A stretch of DNA of 64,000 nt from Oscillospiraceae bacterium (GTDB lineage: Bacteria > Bacillota > Clostridia > Oscillospirales > Oscillospiraceae), in assembly GCA_017458335.1 (NCBI GenBank), contig JAFTFT010000029.1, positions 124,001-188,000 on the forward strand, read 5' to 3'. Positions 1 through 7,411 of the stretch are shown here, piece after piece. A program made the translations under genes and the position numbers. Below the pieces are notes generated by a model. The model made no database searches, was not told the origin of the DNA, and saw nothing but the letters and a program-made list of their open reading frames with translations. How positions within the stretch are numbered: position 1 is the stretch's first letter; each line of letters opens with the position of its first letter.

Positions 1-2
1 TC

Positions 3-59
3 ACCGCCGGTGTCGGCGCCGTACGTGCGACGCTGCACAGGCATGTGACGGAGTCATAA
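3..59 (+). CDS. C-terminal tail of an upstream gene (partial)
   Basis: An open frame enters from the left edge and ends in TAA at 57-59, encoding about 18 residues that end in TLHRHVTES. It lies 29 bp before the ribosome binding site and start of the sugar kinase on the same strand, as expected for the preceding gene of an operon. The fragment is too short to assign a family. The other two frames also stay open for part of this stretch, so this is only the most likely one. Confidence 0.35.
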   Translation, partial: TAGVGAVRATLHRHVTES

Positions 60-88
60 AAGAAACAACATAGAGGAGGAAATTACGG

Positions 89-1186
89 ATGGAACTGAAT
101 TTAAGACCGAAAGAGGAATGCAGGTTTGACGCGGTGTCGCTGGGCGAAATTATGCTGCGCCTGGATCCCGGCGAGGGCCGCATCCGCACGGCGCGCTCGT
201 TCCGCGCCTGGGAGGGCGGCGGCGAGTATAACGTCATTCGCGGCCTGCACAAGTGCTTCGGCATGAACACCGCGGTCATCACCGCCTTCGCGGACAACGA
301 GGTCGGCAAGCTGATGAAGGACTTCATCGAGCAGGGCGGAGTCTCCACCGAACTGATCTACTGGAAGAAGACCGACGGCATCGGCCGCATCTGCCGCAAT
401 GGACTGAACTTCACGGAACGAGGCTTCGGCATCCGGGGCGCGGTTGGCTGCTCCGACCGGGCAAACACCGCCATCTCCCAGGCGACGCCGGAAGATTTCG
501 ATTTCGATTACATCTTCGGGAAACTCGGTGTGCGCTGGCTGCACACCGGCGGCATCTACGCGGCCCTCTCCGAGCAGTCCTGCCAGACCGTGATCGCGGC
601 CTGCAAGGCGGCGAAGAAGTACGGCACCGTCATCTCCTATGACCTGAACTACCGCCCCTCCATGTGGAGCGCCATCGGCGGACAGGAGAAGGCCAGGGAA
701 GTGAACCGCGAAGTCGCAAAGTACGTCGATGTGATGATCGGCAATGAAGAGGACTTCACCGCCTGCCTGGGCTTTGAGATCGAGGGCAACGATGCCAATC
801 TGAAGGAACTGAATCTGGACGGTTACAAGAAGATGATCGGCAAAGCCGCCGAGACCTATCCCAACTTCAAGGTCGTCGCCACGACGCTACGGACCGTGAA
901 GACCGCCACCGTCAATGACTGGAAAGCCATCTGCTGGGCAGACGGCGAGATCTACCAGTCCAAGGAATACCCCGGCCTGGAGATCATGGACCGCGTGGGC
1001 GGCGGCGACTCCTTCGCCTCCGGCCTGGTCTACGGCCTGATGACCACAGGCGACGCCGAGAAGGCGGTCAACTACGGCGCGGCTCACGGAGCCCTTGCCA
1101 TGACGACGCCCGGCGACACCTCCATGGCCAGCGTCAATGAGGTCGAGGCCATCATGGGCGGCGCAGGCGCCCGGGTCAAACGGTAA
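89..1186 (+). CDS. kdgK: PfkB-family sugar kinase, probable 2-keto-3-deoxygluconate kinase
   Basis: The 365-residue protein is a ribokinase/PfkB-family kinase. The N-terminal part has the family opening (SLGEIMLRLDPGEGRIRTA) and the sugar-lid glycines (GGGEYNVIRGL). The C-terminal signature VGGGDSFASG near residues 303-312 holds the anion hole and the catalytic Asp (about D307). KDG kinases phosphorylate 2-keto-3-deoxygluconate at O6 during hexuronate breakdown, and this assignment comes from overall resemblance. A fructokinase or another ketose kinase is possible. The start follows a strong AGGAGGA site. A preceding frame ends 29 bp upstream, so it is probably the last gene of an operon that begins outside the window. 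Confidence 0.75.
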   Translation: MELNLRPKEECRFDAVSLGEIMLRLDPGEGRIRTARSFRAWEGGGEYNVIRGLHKCFGMNTAVITAFADNEVGKLMKDFIEQGGVSTELIYWKKTDGIGRICRNGLNFTERGFGIRGAVGCSDRANTAISQATPEDFDFDYIFGKLGVRWLHTGGIYAALSEQSCQTVIAACKAAKKYGTVISYDLNYRPSMWSAIGGQEKAREVNREVAKYVDVMIGNEEDFTACLGFEIEGNDANLKELNLDGYKKMIGKAAETYPNFKVVATTLRTVKTATVNDWKAICWADGEIYQSKEYPGLEIMDRVGGGDSFASGLVYGLMTTGDAEKAVNYGAAHGALAMTTPGDTSMASVNEVEAIMGGAGARVKR

Positions 1187-1291
1187 TCCGCTCCGATGAA
1201 AAACACGGCGCGGGAGTCTGATCCGCAGGAATCTGAACGCTTCCGGCTGCCGTGAAAGAGTCGATAAAAGTTCATAGAAGCGCATAAAAAG

Positions 1292-1336
1292 CAGACCGGG
1301 TGATGGGTTCACATTGATCCATTCCCGGTCTGTTGC
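1292..1336. terminator. Stem-loop terminator between convergent genes
   Basis: CAGACCGGG at 1292-1300 pairs with CCCGGTCTG at 1324-1332, and an inner ATGG/CCAT pair extends the stem. A T-rich run follows on the plus strand. It lies between the kinase (plus) and the glycerate kinase (minus), so it may serve both. Confidence 0.7.
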
Positions 1337-1350
1337 TGTTTTGAAGTGTA

Positions 1351-2589
1351 TCAGGGGGTGCGCAGGAGGGCGACGGCGACGTCGTTGACGTTGGTTCCGG
1401 TGGGACCGGTCATGATCAGCCCATCGATGGCTTTCAGCGCGTGATAGGCGTCGTTGTCGGCAAGGACCGCGTGCAGGTTGAGTCCCGCCTCCTTCAGTGC
1501 GGCGAGGCTCTCCCCGTCGGCATAGCCGCCCGCGGCGTCCGTCGGCCCGTCGGTGCCGTCGCTGCCGACGGAGAAGACCGCCGCACCGGGAACACCGTCA
1601 ATGCCCTCGCAGGCCGCGAGAGCCAGTTCCTGGTTCCGCCCGCCGAGGCCTTCTCCGGTGAGATGAACGACCGTCTCGCCGCCCGCGATAAAGGCGAGAG
1701 ACTTCCCGTCTCCAGCATGGCTTTTCAGAATGTCTGCGAGGAAACGCCCGGCTTCCCGCGCCTCACAGGAGAGCCGGTCGGTCAGATAGACCGGTTCATA
1801 TCCGAGCTTTTCTGCGGCGGAAGCCGCCGCGGCGCAGAGCTCCCGGACCGAGCCGTTGATCTGCGTCTCGACATTGTGCAGTTTCTTCGGGGTCTCCTTC
1901 TGCAGCAGCGCGAGCGCCTCCGGCGTGAGGGAGAGATGATACTTTTCCACCACCGCCAGGGCGTCGGCGCAGGTGCTTCCGTCGGGAAAGGCGGGACCGC
2001 TGGCAATGCTGTCAAGGGGATCACCGAGAATGTCGCTGAGGACGATGTTGAGGACCCGGGCCGGCTCACAGGCCAGGGCGAAACGTCCGCCCTTTACGGC
2101 GGAGAGACGCTTGCGGATGCTGTTCATCTCCACGATGTCCGCGCCGCTGGCCAGCATCTGACGGGTGATGTCCTGCAGCTCTTCTCCGGGAATCAGGGGC
2201 AGCTCGAAGAGAGCGCTGCCGCCGCCGGAGAGCAGAAAGATCACCGTGTCATCGGCGCTGAGACCGTGGACCAGGTCCAGCGCTTTTTTTGTCGCAGAGA
2301 AGCTGTTCTCATCCGGGACCGGATGGCCGGCTTCAAAGCAGCAGACACCGGGAAGCTCGCCTCTGACATGGTCATATTTGGTGATGACCACGCCGTCGTC
2401 GACCTTGCCGAGGGTGTCGAGAGCTGCCTTCGCCATCTGCCAGGCTGCCTTGCCGACCGCGACCAGCAGGGTACGCCCCTTGCCGGGACGGTAATTCCGC
2501 AGGGCGCGCTGCACGGCGGCATCCGGCAGCACCGCGGCCAGGGAAGCACGGACGATTTCATCCGCATCCCGGCGGAGGGCCTGATTCAT
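1351..2589 (-). CDS. Glycerate 2-kinase, MOFRL/GckA type
   Basis: The 412-residue protein has the two-domain layout of the MOFRL-type glycerate kinases. The N-terminal DUF4147 domain carries the phosphate-binding stretch LLSGGGSALFELP. The C-terminal MOFRL domain contains IAGGETVVHLTGEGLGGRNQ and SDGTDGPTDAAGG. These enzymes phosphorylate D-glycerate to 2-phosphoglycerate in the cytoplasm. Its ATG overlaps the stop of the upstream hydroxyacid dehydrogenase in an ATGA junction, so the two are translationally coupled. Together they would reduce hydroxypyruvate (or tartronate semialdehyde) to glycerate and feed it into lower glycolysis. The length is normal for the family. Confidence 0.85.
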   Translation of the reverse strand: MNQALRRDADEIVRASLAAVLPDAAVQRALRNYRPGKGRTLLVAVGKAAWQMAKAALDTLGKVDDGVVITKYDHVRGELPGVCCFEAGHPVPDENSFSATKKALDLVHGLSADDTVIFLLSGGGSALFELPLIPGEELQDITRQMLASGADIVEMNSIRKRLSAVKGGRFALACEPARVLNIVLSDILGDPLDSIASGPAFPDGSTCADALAVVEKYHLSLTPEALALLQKETPKKLHNVETQINGSVRELCAAAASAAEKLGYEPVYLTDRLSCEAREAGRFLADILKSHAGDGKSLAFIAGGETVVHLTGEGLGGRNQELALAACEGIDGVPGAAVFSVGSDGTDGPTDAAGGYADGESLAALKEAGLNLHAVLADNDAYHALKAIDGLIMTGPTGTNVNDVAVALLRTP

Positions 2590-3566
2590 GACCGGGCCTC
2601 CCGCGGTTTGTTTACAACATTGATGGGCTCGCCGTCCACATAGGACTGAAGATTCTGGACGGAGCAGGCCATGATGCGCTCACGGGCCTCTTTCGGCGCC
2701 CAGCTGATGTGCGGGGTGATGAAGCAGTTCTTCGCCTTGAGGAGGGGATTGTCGCCCTTGATGGGCTCGGTGGAAACAACGTCCAGACCTGCGGCATAAA
2801 TCTTGCCCGAATTCAGCGCGTCGGCGAGATCCTGTTCCACGACGAGCTGGCCGCGGCTGTTGTTGATGAGGATGACGCCGTCCTTCATTTTCGCAATGGA
2901 CTCCCTGTTGATCATGCCCTCGGTCTCGGGGAAGAGCGGGCAGTGCAGCACGACGACGTCGCTGCGGGCAAGGAGCGTGTCACGGTCGACGTACTCGGCG
3001 ATGGCCCTGCCGGCCTCGGTTTCACGGCTGCCGCTGGCAAGGACGGTCATGCCAAGGGCTTTCGCGATCTTTCCGGTGGTCTGGCCGATCTTGCCGAAGC
3101 CGATGATGCCCATGGTCTTGCCGGCGAGCTCAATAAGCGGATAGTCCCAGAAGCACCAGTCGTCATTGTGCTCCCAGCGGCCCTCGTGCACGGCGTCGCT
3201 GTGGTGGGCCACATGGTGGCAGATCTCCAGCAGCAGCGCAATGGCAAACTGGCCGACGGCGGCGGTGCCATAGGTGGGGACGTTGGAGACACAGATGCCC
3301 TTCTCCCAGGCGTAGTTATAGTCGACGATGTTATACCCCGTGGCCAGAACCGAGATGTACTTCAGGTTCGGGCATGCGTCAAAGACCGGCTTGCGGATGG
3401 GGCACTTGTTGGTAAAGACAACTTCGGCGTCGCCGATGCGCCCGGCGATGATTTTGTCGTCATAGGGCGTGCGGTCATAGACCGTCAGATCGCCGAAGGC
3501 GGCCAGGGATTCCCAGCTCAGATCACCGGGGTTTTCGGTGTAGCCGTCGAGGATTACGATTTTCAT
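2586..3566 (-). CDS. D-2-hydroxyacid dehydrogenase, hydroxypyruvate reductase-like
   Basis: This is a 326-residue NAD(P)-dependent D-isomer 2-hydroxyacid dehydrogenase. The nucleotide-binding glycines are seen in GIIGFGKIGQ (about residues 152-161). The catalytic Arg lies in NNSRGQLV, the acidic partner in AAGLDVVSTEP and the catalytic His in ITPHISWAPKEA. The pairing with a glycerate kinase, whose ATG overlaps this stop codon, suggests glycerate dehydrogenase/hydroxypyruvate reductase activity. Substrate choice in this family cannot be read from sequence alone. An AAGGAG site lies about 9 bp before the ATG. A consensus-like minus promoter and a 13-bp palindrome lie upstream. Confidence 0.85.
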   Translation of the reverse strand: MKIVILDGYTENPGDLSWESLAAFGDLTVYDRTPYDDKIIAGRIGDAEVVFTNKCPIRKPVFDACPNLKYISVLATGYNIVDYNYAWEKGICVSNVPTYGTAAVGQFAIALLLEICHHVAHHSDAVHEGRWEHNDDWCFWDYPLIELAGKTMGIIGFGKIGQTTGKIAKALGMTVLASGSRETEAGRAIAEYVDRDTLLARSDVVVLHCPLFPETEGMINRESIAKMKDGVILINNSRGQLVVEQDLADALNSGKIYAAGLDVVSTEPIKGDNPLLKAKNCFITPHISWAPKEARERIMACSVQNLQSYVDGEPINVVNKPREARS

Positions 3567-3609
3567 AGGGCATCTCTCCTTCTTGATTTGATTACCGGAT
3601 GATAGTTTT

Positions 3610-3622
3610 TACAAAATTTGTA
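3610..3622. promoter_or_regulatory. Candidate operator palindrome TACAAAATTTGTA
   Basis: This 13-bp sequence is a perfect inverted repeat around a central A. It sits between the minus-strand -10 element and the start codon of the hydroxyacid dehydrogenase, where a bound repressor would block the glycerate operon. The TTGTA half-site resembles many GntR/LacI operators. No cognate regulator lies next to it. Confidence 0.4.
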
Positions 3623-3651
3623 TGATAAGAATACAAGACTTTTGATGTTCA

Positions 3652-3679
3652 TTATTACATGACAAAAGAGAAATGTCAA
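3652..3679 (-). promoter_or_regulatory. Promoter of the glycerate operon
   Basis: On the minus strand TTGACA (3674-3679) is followed after 16 bp by TAATAA (3652-3657), or after 17 bp by AATAAT. This lies about 85 bp before the dehydrogenase start. Confidence 0.6.
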
Positions 3680-3728
3680 TGAATGATTCCTTGACACTTA
3701 TCTTTGACCAGCCCTTGCATTTCATTGG

Positions 3729-3757
3729 TTGAAGGCCTAACGGGTTTCTGATATACT
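3729..3757 (+). promoter_or_regulatory. Promoter of cutC
   Basis: TTGAAG (3729-3734), a 17-bp spacer and TATACT (3752-3757) lie about 44 bp before the cutC start codon. Confidence 0.65.
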
Positions 3758-3800
3758 TTTTGTCGAAAAAACGGGAACCGAAGGAAGAAAAGAGGAAAGT

Positions 3801-4550
3801 ATGAACAAGATCTTACTGGAAGTCTGCTGCGGAAGCGCAGAGGATGTCATTGAGGCATGGAAGGCCGGTGCGGACCGCGTCGAACTGAACAGCAATCTGT
3901 TTCACGGAGGCCTGACGCCGACGGTCGGCTCACTGCTGGTCGCAAAGCGCGAAACAAATCTTCCGGTCATGGCTATGTTGCGCCCGCGGGAAGGCGGCTT
4001 CTGCTACACGGAAACGGCGTATCGGGTGTGCCTGGAGGATGCGGAGGCACTGCTGAAGAACGGAGCGGACGGGCTGGTTTTCGGTTTTCTGACCGCAGAC
4101 GGGAGAGTTGACATGGAGCGGACACGCCGGGTAGCGGAGCTTGCCCGGGACGCAGGGAAAGAGACCGTCTTTCACCGGGCGATCGATGTGGTTCCAAACT
4201 GGAAAGAAGCGGTGGATCAGCTGGCGGAGCTTGAAATCACGCGGGTTTTGACCAGCGGGCAGGCCCCGGATGTCAGTGATGCGACGGACACCATCCGCGA
4301 GATGATCGACTATGCCGGGGACAGAATCCAGATCCTTCCCGGCGCTGGGATCACCATGCGGAATATTCAGCGCGTGGCAAGAGAGACGGGCGCGAGCCAG
4401 CTGCATGTTGCAGTCCATCGCAGTTGCATGGATACCTCAACGGTGAACAACCGCTCAATCTTCTACGGCGGATGTCTGTACCCGCCGGAAGACCGGTATC
4501 AGCTGATCGACGGTGCGGCGGTCCGGAATATGAAGGGGACGGTCGGTTGA
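3801..4550 (+). CDS. cutC: CutC-family protein
   Basis: The 249-residue protein is a full-length TIM-barrel CutC. The N-terminal signature LLEVCCGSAEDVIEAWKAGA and the following GADRVELNSNLFHGGLTPT are typical, as are MAMLRPREGGFCY and the C-terminal VAVHRSC. The family was named for copper tolerance in E. coli, but its biochemical role remains unclear. The gene is monocistronic, with its own promoter at 3729-3757 and a GGAAGAAAAGAGG-type ribosome binding region. It converges on the macro-domain gene with only a 16-bp gap and no visible terminator. Confidence 0.88.
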   Translation: MNKILLEVCCGSAEDVIEAWKAGADRVELNSNLFHGGLTPTVGSLLVAKRETNLPVMAMLRPREGGFCYTETAYRVCLEDAEALLKNGADGLVFGFLTADGRVDMERTRRVAELARDAGKETVFHRAIDVVPNWKEAVDQLAELEITRVLTSGQAPDVSDATDTIREMIDYAGDRIQILPGAGITMRNIQRVARETGASQLHVAVHRSCMDTSTVNNRSIFYGGCLYPPEDRYQLIDGAAVRNMKGTVG

Positions 4551-4566
4551 GAAAGCGCGATTCTTT

Positions 4567-5280
4567 TTACCATTCACTCTCCCGATAGACGGCCATCAGG
4601 CGCTGAATCTCTGTTTCCGGGAGGGGCTCCTGAAGCGGATTGTTGCCCACGCGAAAGCAGGGTTCAAAATACGGAACCAGCGTGACATCCGTGATCTCCG
4701 GCCGGAGATCTACCCGGGCAAAACGCCCGTTTTCCAGCTCAAAGATGGCGTGATCCCGGTAATAACCGATATAGGAAGCAATTTCGGGCTTGCGGTACGG
4801 TTTCTGACTCAGCGTGTAAAGTGCCGGAGCGTCCGTGACGAAAATGACAGAGAGCGGAGTTTTCCCGGCTTCGACAAAGGCGATGTGGATGGCATCCTCC
4901 TGAGGAAAGCCATAATAGAAGGTGGAGAGAAACGGCATGACAAGCGTGCGGCAGCCGAGCTCTTCCGCAAGGCGGAAGCAGCTCTGATAACAGCGGTGCA
5001 GAATCAAAATCTCATTGCCGCGGGTGTTCTCCCAGCGCGGCGCAGCGGTGATCAGGGTATGCGTGAAAGGCGAAATCAGCTTTCCGGGCAAAACGGCCGC
5101 GCTGCCGACCGGCAGAAACTGTTTCCGGCTGTCCAGTGCCCGGCGCAGAGTGTCGCCGCCGGCTTCAGCCAGCCGCAGGCAGACCGGTGCGTCGGTGATG
5201 GCCATGGCGTTTTCCACACAGAGCACCGCTGCGTCCGCGGTCACACTCAGAATATCATCTTGAGTAACAGAGTAAGACAT
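4567..5280 (-). CDS. Macro-domain protein (ADP-ribose-binding type)
   Basis: The protein of about 237 residues carries a macro-domain-like region in its first 150 residues: ADAAVLCVENAMAIT, then GSAAVLPGKL, HTLITAAPRW and LVMPFLSTFYYGFP, which match the order of the ADP-ribose-binding loops. The C-terminal 80 residues are not recognised. Such domains bind or hydrolyse ADP-ribose and its O-acetyl or nucleic-acid derivatives. It lies 37 bp behind the Ogt-type gene on the same strand, which hints at a nucleic-acid damage context. An ATG at 5295 is possible, but AAAGGA lies inside those first codons, so the ATG at 5280 (or 5283) fits better. Confidence 0.65.
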   Translation of the reverse strand: MSYSVTQDDILSVTADAAVLCVENAMAITDAPVCLRLAEAGGDTLRRALDSRKQFLPVGSAAVLPGKLISPFTHTLITAAPRWENTRGNEILILHRCYQSCFRLAEELGCRTLVMPFLSTFYYGFPQEDAIHIAFVEAGKTPLSVIFVTDAPALYTLSQKPYRKPEIASYIGYYRDHAIFELENGRFARVDLRPEITDVTLVPYFEPCFRVGNNPLQEPLPETEIQRLMAVYRESEW

Positions 5281-5317
5281 CATGTTTCCTTTCATGCAAA
5301 TGAAACAGAAAAGAGAA

Positions 5318-5803
5318 TCAGATCGGACTCAAAACCCCTTCCAGACGGAGAAGCTTCTCTTTATTCTCCAGACCTCCGGCGTAGCCGGTCAGGCTGCCGT
5401 CTGCGGCCAGAACGCGGTGACAGGGAATGATGATCGAGATGGGATTTCGCCCGACGGCGCTGCCCACCGCCCGCGCCGAACTGCCAAGGCGCCCGGCAAG
5501 CGCCCCGTAGGTGTCTGTCGATCCGTAGGGGATGTTCAGCAGCTCCTGCCAGACCTTCTTCTGAAATGCCGTCCCCTTCGGGGACAGCGGAAGCTCGGAG
5601 ACATCCGGGGCATCCCCGGCAAAATAGGAATCCAGCCAGAGCTTTGCTGCGTGAAGTACGGGCGTTTCATGCTCCGTCTCCACGCCGGCCAGATGCCGAG
5701 CGGCATATTTTTGCCCGTCGATCACCAGTGCGGTCAGCGCGCCGCCCTCTGCGGTGACGGTCAGCATCCCCAGCGGGGAGCTATAACGGATGTAGTCGCA
5801 CAT
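5318..5803 (-). CDS. ogt: Methylated-DNA--protein-cysteine methyltransferase
   Basis: The 161-residue protein has the Ogt/AGT C-terminal domain with the suicide-cysteine motif PCHRV in ISIIIPCHRVLAADG, followed by the usual TGYAGGLENKEKLLRLEG. The N-terminal ribonuclease-H-like half is present. These enzymes remove O6-alkyl groups from guanine in one irreversible turnover. The gene sits between the flavodoxin remnant and the macro-domain gene on the minus strand and probably shares their promoter at 6030-6058. The ribosome binding site is weak. Confidence 0.9.
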   Translation of the reverse strand: MCDYIRYSSPLGMLTVTAEGGALTALVIDGQKYAARHLAGVETEHETPVLHAAKLWLDSYFAGDAPDVSELPLSPKGTAFQKKVWQELLNIPYGSTDTYGALAGRLGSSARAVGSAVGRNPISIIIPCHRVLAADGSLTGYAGGLENKEKLLRLEGVLSPI

Positions 5804-5833
5804 CTTGAGGTGCTGTCAGCGGTTTTTCCTGTA

Positions 5834-5995
5834 TCAGTCGAGGGCCAGAGAGTCGATCCAGCTTTTCAGCTCCGCTTCGGAAGCGCGGGGAGCGAAACGC
5901 TTGCCGGGCAGTACCTTTGCGCCCCCGGCGAGCGTTTGGGCCAGTTTGGATGTACTGCCGCTGGCAGAGAAATAGGCAACCAGTATTTTACTCAT
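5834..5995 (-). pseudogene. Internally deleted flavodoxin gene
   Basis: The 53-residue frame begins with a flavodoxin N-terminus (MSKILVAYFSASGSTSKLAQ), whose SASGSTSK is the FMN phosphate loop. It then passes directly into a flavodoxin C-terminus (GKRFAPRASEAELKSWIDSL). Flavodoxins of this type are usually about 140-180 residues, so roughly 100 central residues are missing without a frameshift. The ATG has a good AGGAGGA site and a consensus-like promoter, so the remnant may still be translated. It cannot hold a full flavin site. It is the first gene of the unit that continues with ogt and the macro-domain gene. Confidence 0.75.
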
Positions 5996-6029
5996 TTGAT
6001 ATTCCTCCTGAAATGATATTTTGACTATT

Positions 6030-6058
6030 ACTATACCATGAACAGGCAAATCTTGCAA
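6030..6058 (-). promoter_or_regulatory. Promoter of the flavodoxin remnant/ogt/macro operon
   Basis: On the minus strand TTGCAA (6053-6058) is followed after 17 bp by TATAGT (6030-6035), about 35 bp before the remnant start codon. Confidence 0.6.
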
Positions 6059-6097
6059 TTCATGTGTCGGCTGTATGCCGGAAAACAGGAAAAACAG

Positions 6098-6126
6098 TTG
6101 ACAACAGGGAAGATTTATATTAATAT
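6098..6126 (+). promoter_or_regulatory. Strong promoter of the aminotransferase operon
   Basis: A perfect TTGACA (6098-6103), a 17-bp spacer and TAATAT (6121-6126). Transcription would start near 6133 and give a leader of about 140 nt. Confidence 0.75.
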
Positions 6127-6140
6127 CCATCCATCTTGAA

Positions 6141-6250
6141 TAAGAACCCTCTCACACCACCGGGTGCGAGATCCAAGGGCATCCAGAGCTTGGCCGCAGG
6201 TACGGCATACCGGCAGGTATGTTATAAGGCGGAGCTTTGGATGCCCTTTC
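6141..6250 (+). ncRNA. Structured 5' leader, candidate riboswitch or attenuator
   Basis: Between the promoter and the ribosome binding site the leader folds into two elements. A small hairpin has CTCACACC (6151-6158) against GGTGCGAG (6163-6170). A long stem has GGGCATCCA and AGCT (6177-6190) against AGCT and TGGATGCCC (6233-6246), with a G.U pair between them and an extra CCGC/GCGG pair further in (6194-6197 with 6229-6232). An apical hairpin CATACC-GGCA-GGTATG spans 6206-6221. The long stem ends about 12 nt before AAAGGAGGA. I do not recognise a named riboswitch class. No U-run follows the stem, so control of translation is more likely than termination. Confidence 0.55.
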
Positions 6251-6271
6251 AAATTAAAGGAGGATTCGCAA

Positions 6272-7411
6272 ATGAAGATCAGACCCTTTGCCGTGGAAGA
6301 ATGGATGAATGCCTATGAAACGGGCGCCCGCTGCAACATTGCCGAAACCTGTGTCGATTCCATCTCGGTCGATGAGCTCTTCCGCCTGTGCGGAGAAGAC
6401 AGTGATGCCTTTTGGAAGCGGTTTTCCGCCCGCCGTCTCACCTACGGAGACATCGAGGGAGCACCTGCCTTCCGGGAGGGCATCTGCAGGCTCTATAAGA
6501 CGCTGAAACCGGAGGAAGTGGTCACAACCCACGGTGCGGCGGGAGCCAATCACCATGTGTTTTATTCTCTGGTGGAGCCAAGTGACCGGGTCATCAGCAT
6601 CATGCCGACCTACCAGCAGCTTTACTCCATTCCCGAGAGCTACGGTGCGGAGGTCAGACTCCTGAATCTCACCCCGGAGAACGGCTACCTGCCGGCTCTG
6701 GAGCAGCTGCGGGAGCTGGCGGTGCCCGGGACAAAGCTGATCTGCATCAACAACCCCAACAATCCCACCGGCGCGCTGATGTCGACGGAACTGCTGCGGG
6801 AGATTGTGGAAATCGCAAAAAGCGTGGATGCCTATGTGCTCTGCGACGAGGTGTACCGCCATCTGACCCAGGAGGATGTCTGGTGCGAGTCCATTGTGGA
6901 TCTCTACAAGAAGGGAATCTCGGTCGGCAGCATGTCCAAGGTCTTTTCTCTGGCGGGGCTGCGCCTCGGCTGGATCGCGACCCACGACGAAGCCCTCCGC
7001 AAAGCGATCCTGTCCCACCGGGACTACAACCACATCAGCTGCGGCATGTTCGACGAGGCGCTGGCGGCAGTGGCCCTTCTGCACAGCGACGTCATTCTGG
7101 AGCGGAACCGTGGGATCGTTAGGGAAAATCTCGCCGTTCTGGATGCCTGGGTGCAGAGCGAGCCGAGAATCCGCTATCAGAAGCCCCAGGCGGGGACGAC
7201 CGCGCTGGTCTATTACGATTATGCGCCGGATTCCTATACCTTCTGCACCCGGATGTATCATGAGACCGGCGCCTTTGTGACCCCGGGCGACTGCTTTGAA
7301 CAGCCGAAGAGCATGCGCATCGGCTATGCCAGCGATGTGCAGACCCTGAAGGACGGCCTTGCGGCGATCAGTGCCTTCCTGAGGATCCTGGAACGGGAGG
7401 AACGGGCATGA
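6272..7411 (+). CDS. Class I/II PLP aminotransferase, capreomycidine synthase-like
   Basis: The 379-residue protein is a fold-type I PLP enzyme. It shows NNPNNPTGA (cofactor loop), LCDEVYRHL (Asp/Tyr of the PLP site) and SMSKVFSLAGLRLGW, whose Lys forms the Schiff base. The start at 6272 follows AAAGGAGGA; longer upstream readings run into the structured leader. The N-terminus FAVEEWMNAYETGARCNIAETC resembles bacterial proteins often labelled capreomycidine synthase-like, but no such pathway is visible here, so the substrate is open. The stop overlaps the next aminotransferase start (ATGA), indicating coupled translation. Confidence 0.8.
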   Translation: MKIRPFAVEEWMNAYETGARCNIAETCVDSISVDELFRLCGEDSDAFWKRFSARRLTYGDIEGAPAFREGICRLYKTLKPEEVVTTHGAAGANHHVFYSLVEPSDRVISIMPTYQQLYSIPESYGAEVRLLNLTPENGYLPALEQLRELAVPGTKLICINNPNNPTGALMSTELLREIVEIAKSVDAYVLCDEVYRHLTQEDVWCESIVDLYKKGISVGSMSKVFSLAGLRLGWIATHDEALRKAILSHRDYNHISCGMFDEALAAVALLHSDVILERNRGIVRENLAVLDAWVQSEPRIRYQKPQAGTTALVYYDYAPDSYTFCTRMYHETGAFVTPGDCFEQPKSMRIGYASDVQTLKDGLAAISAFLRILEREERA

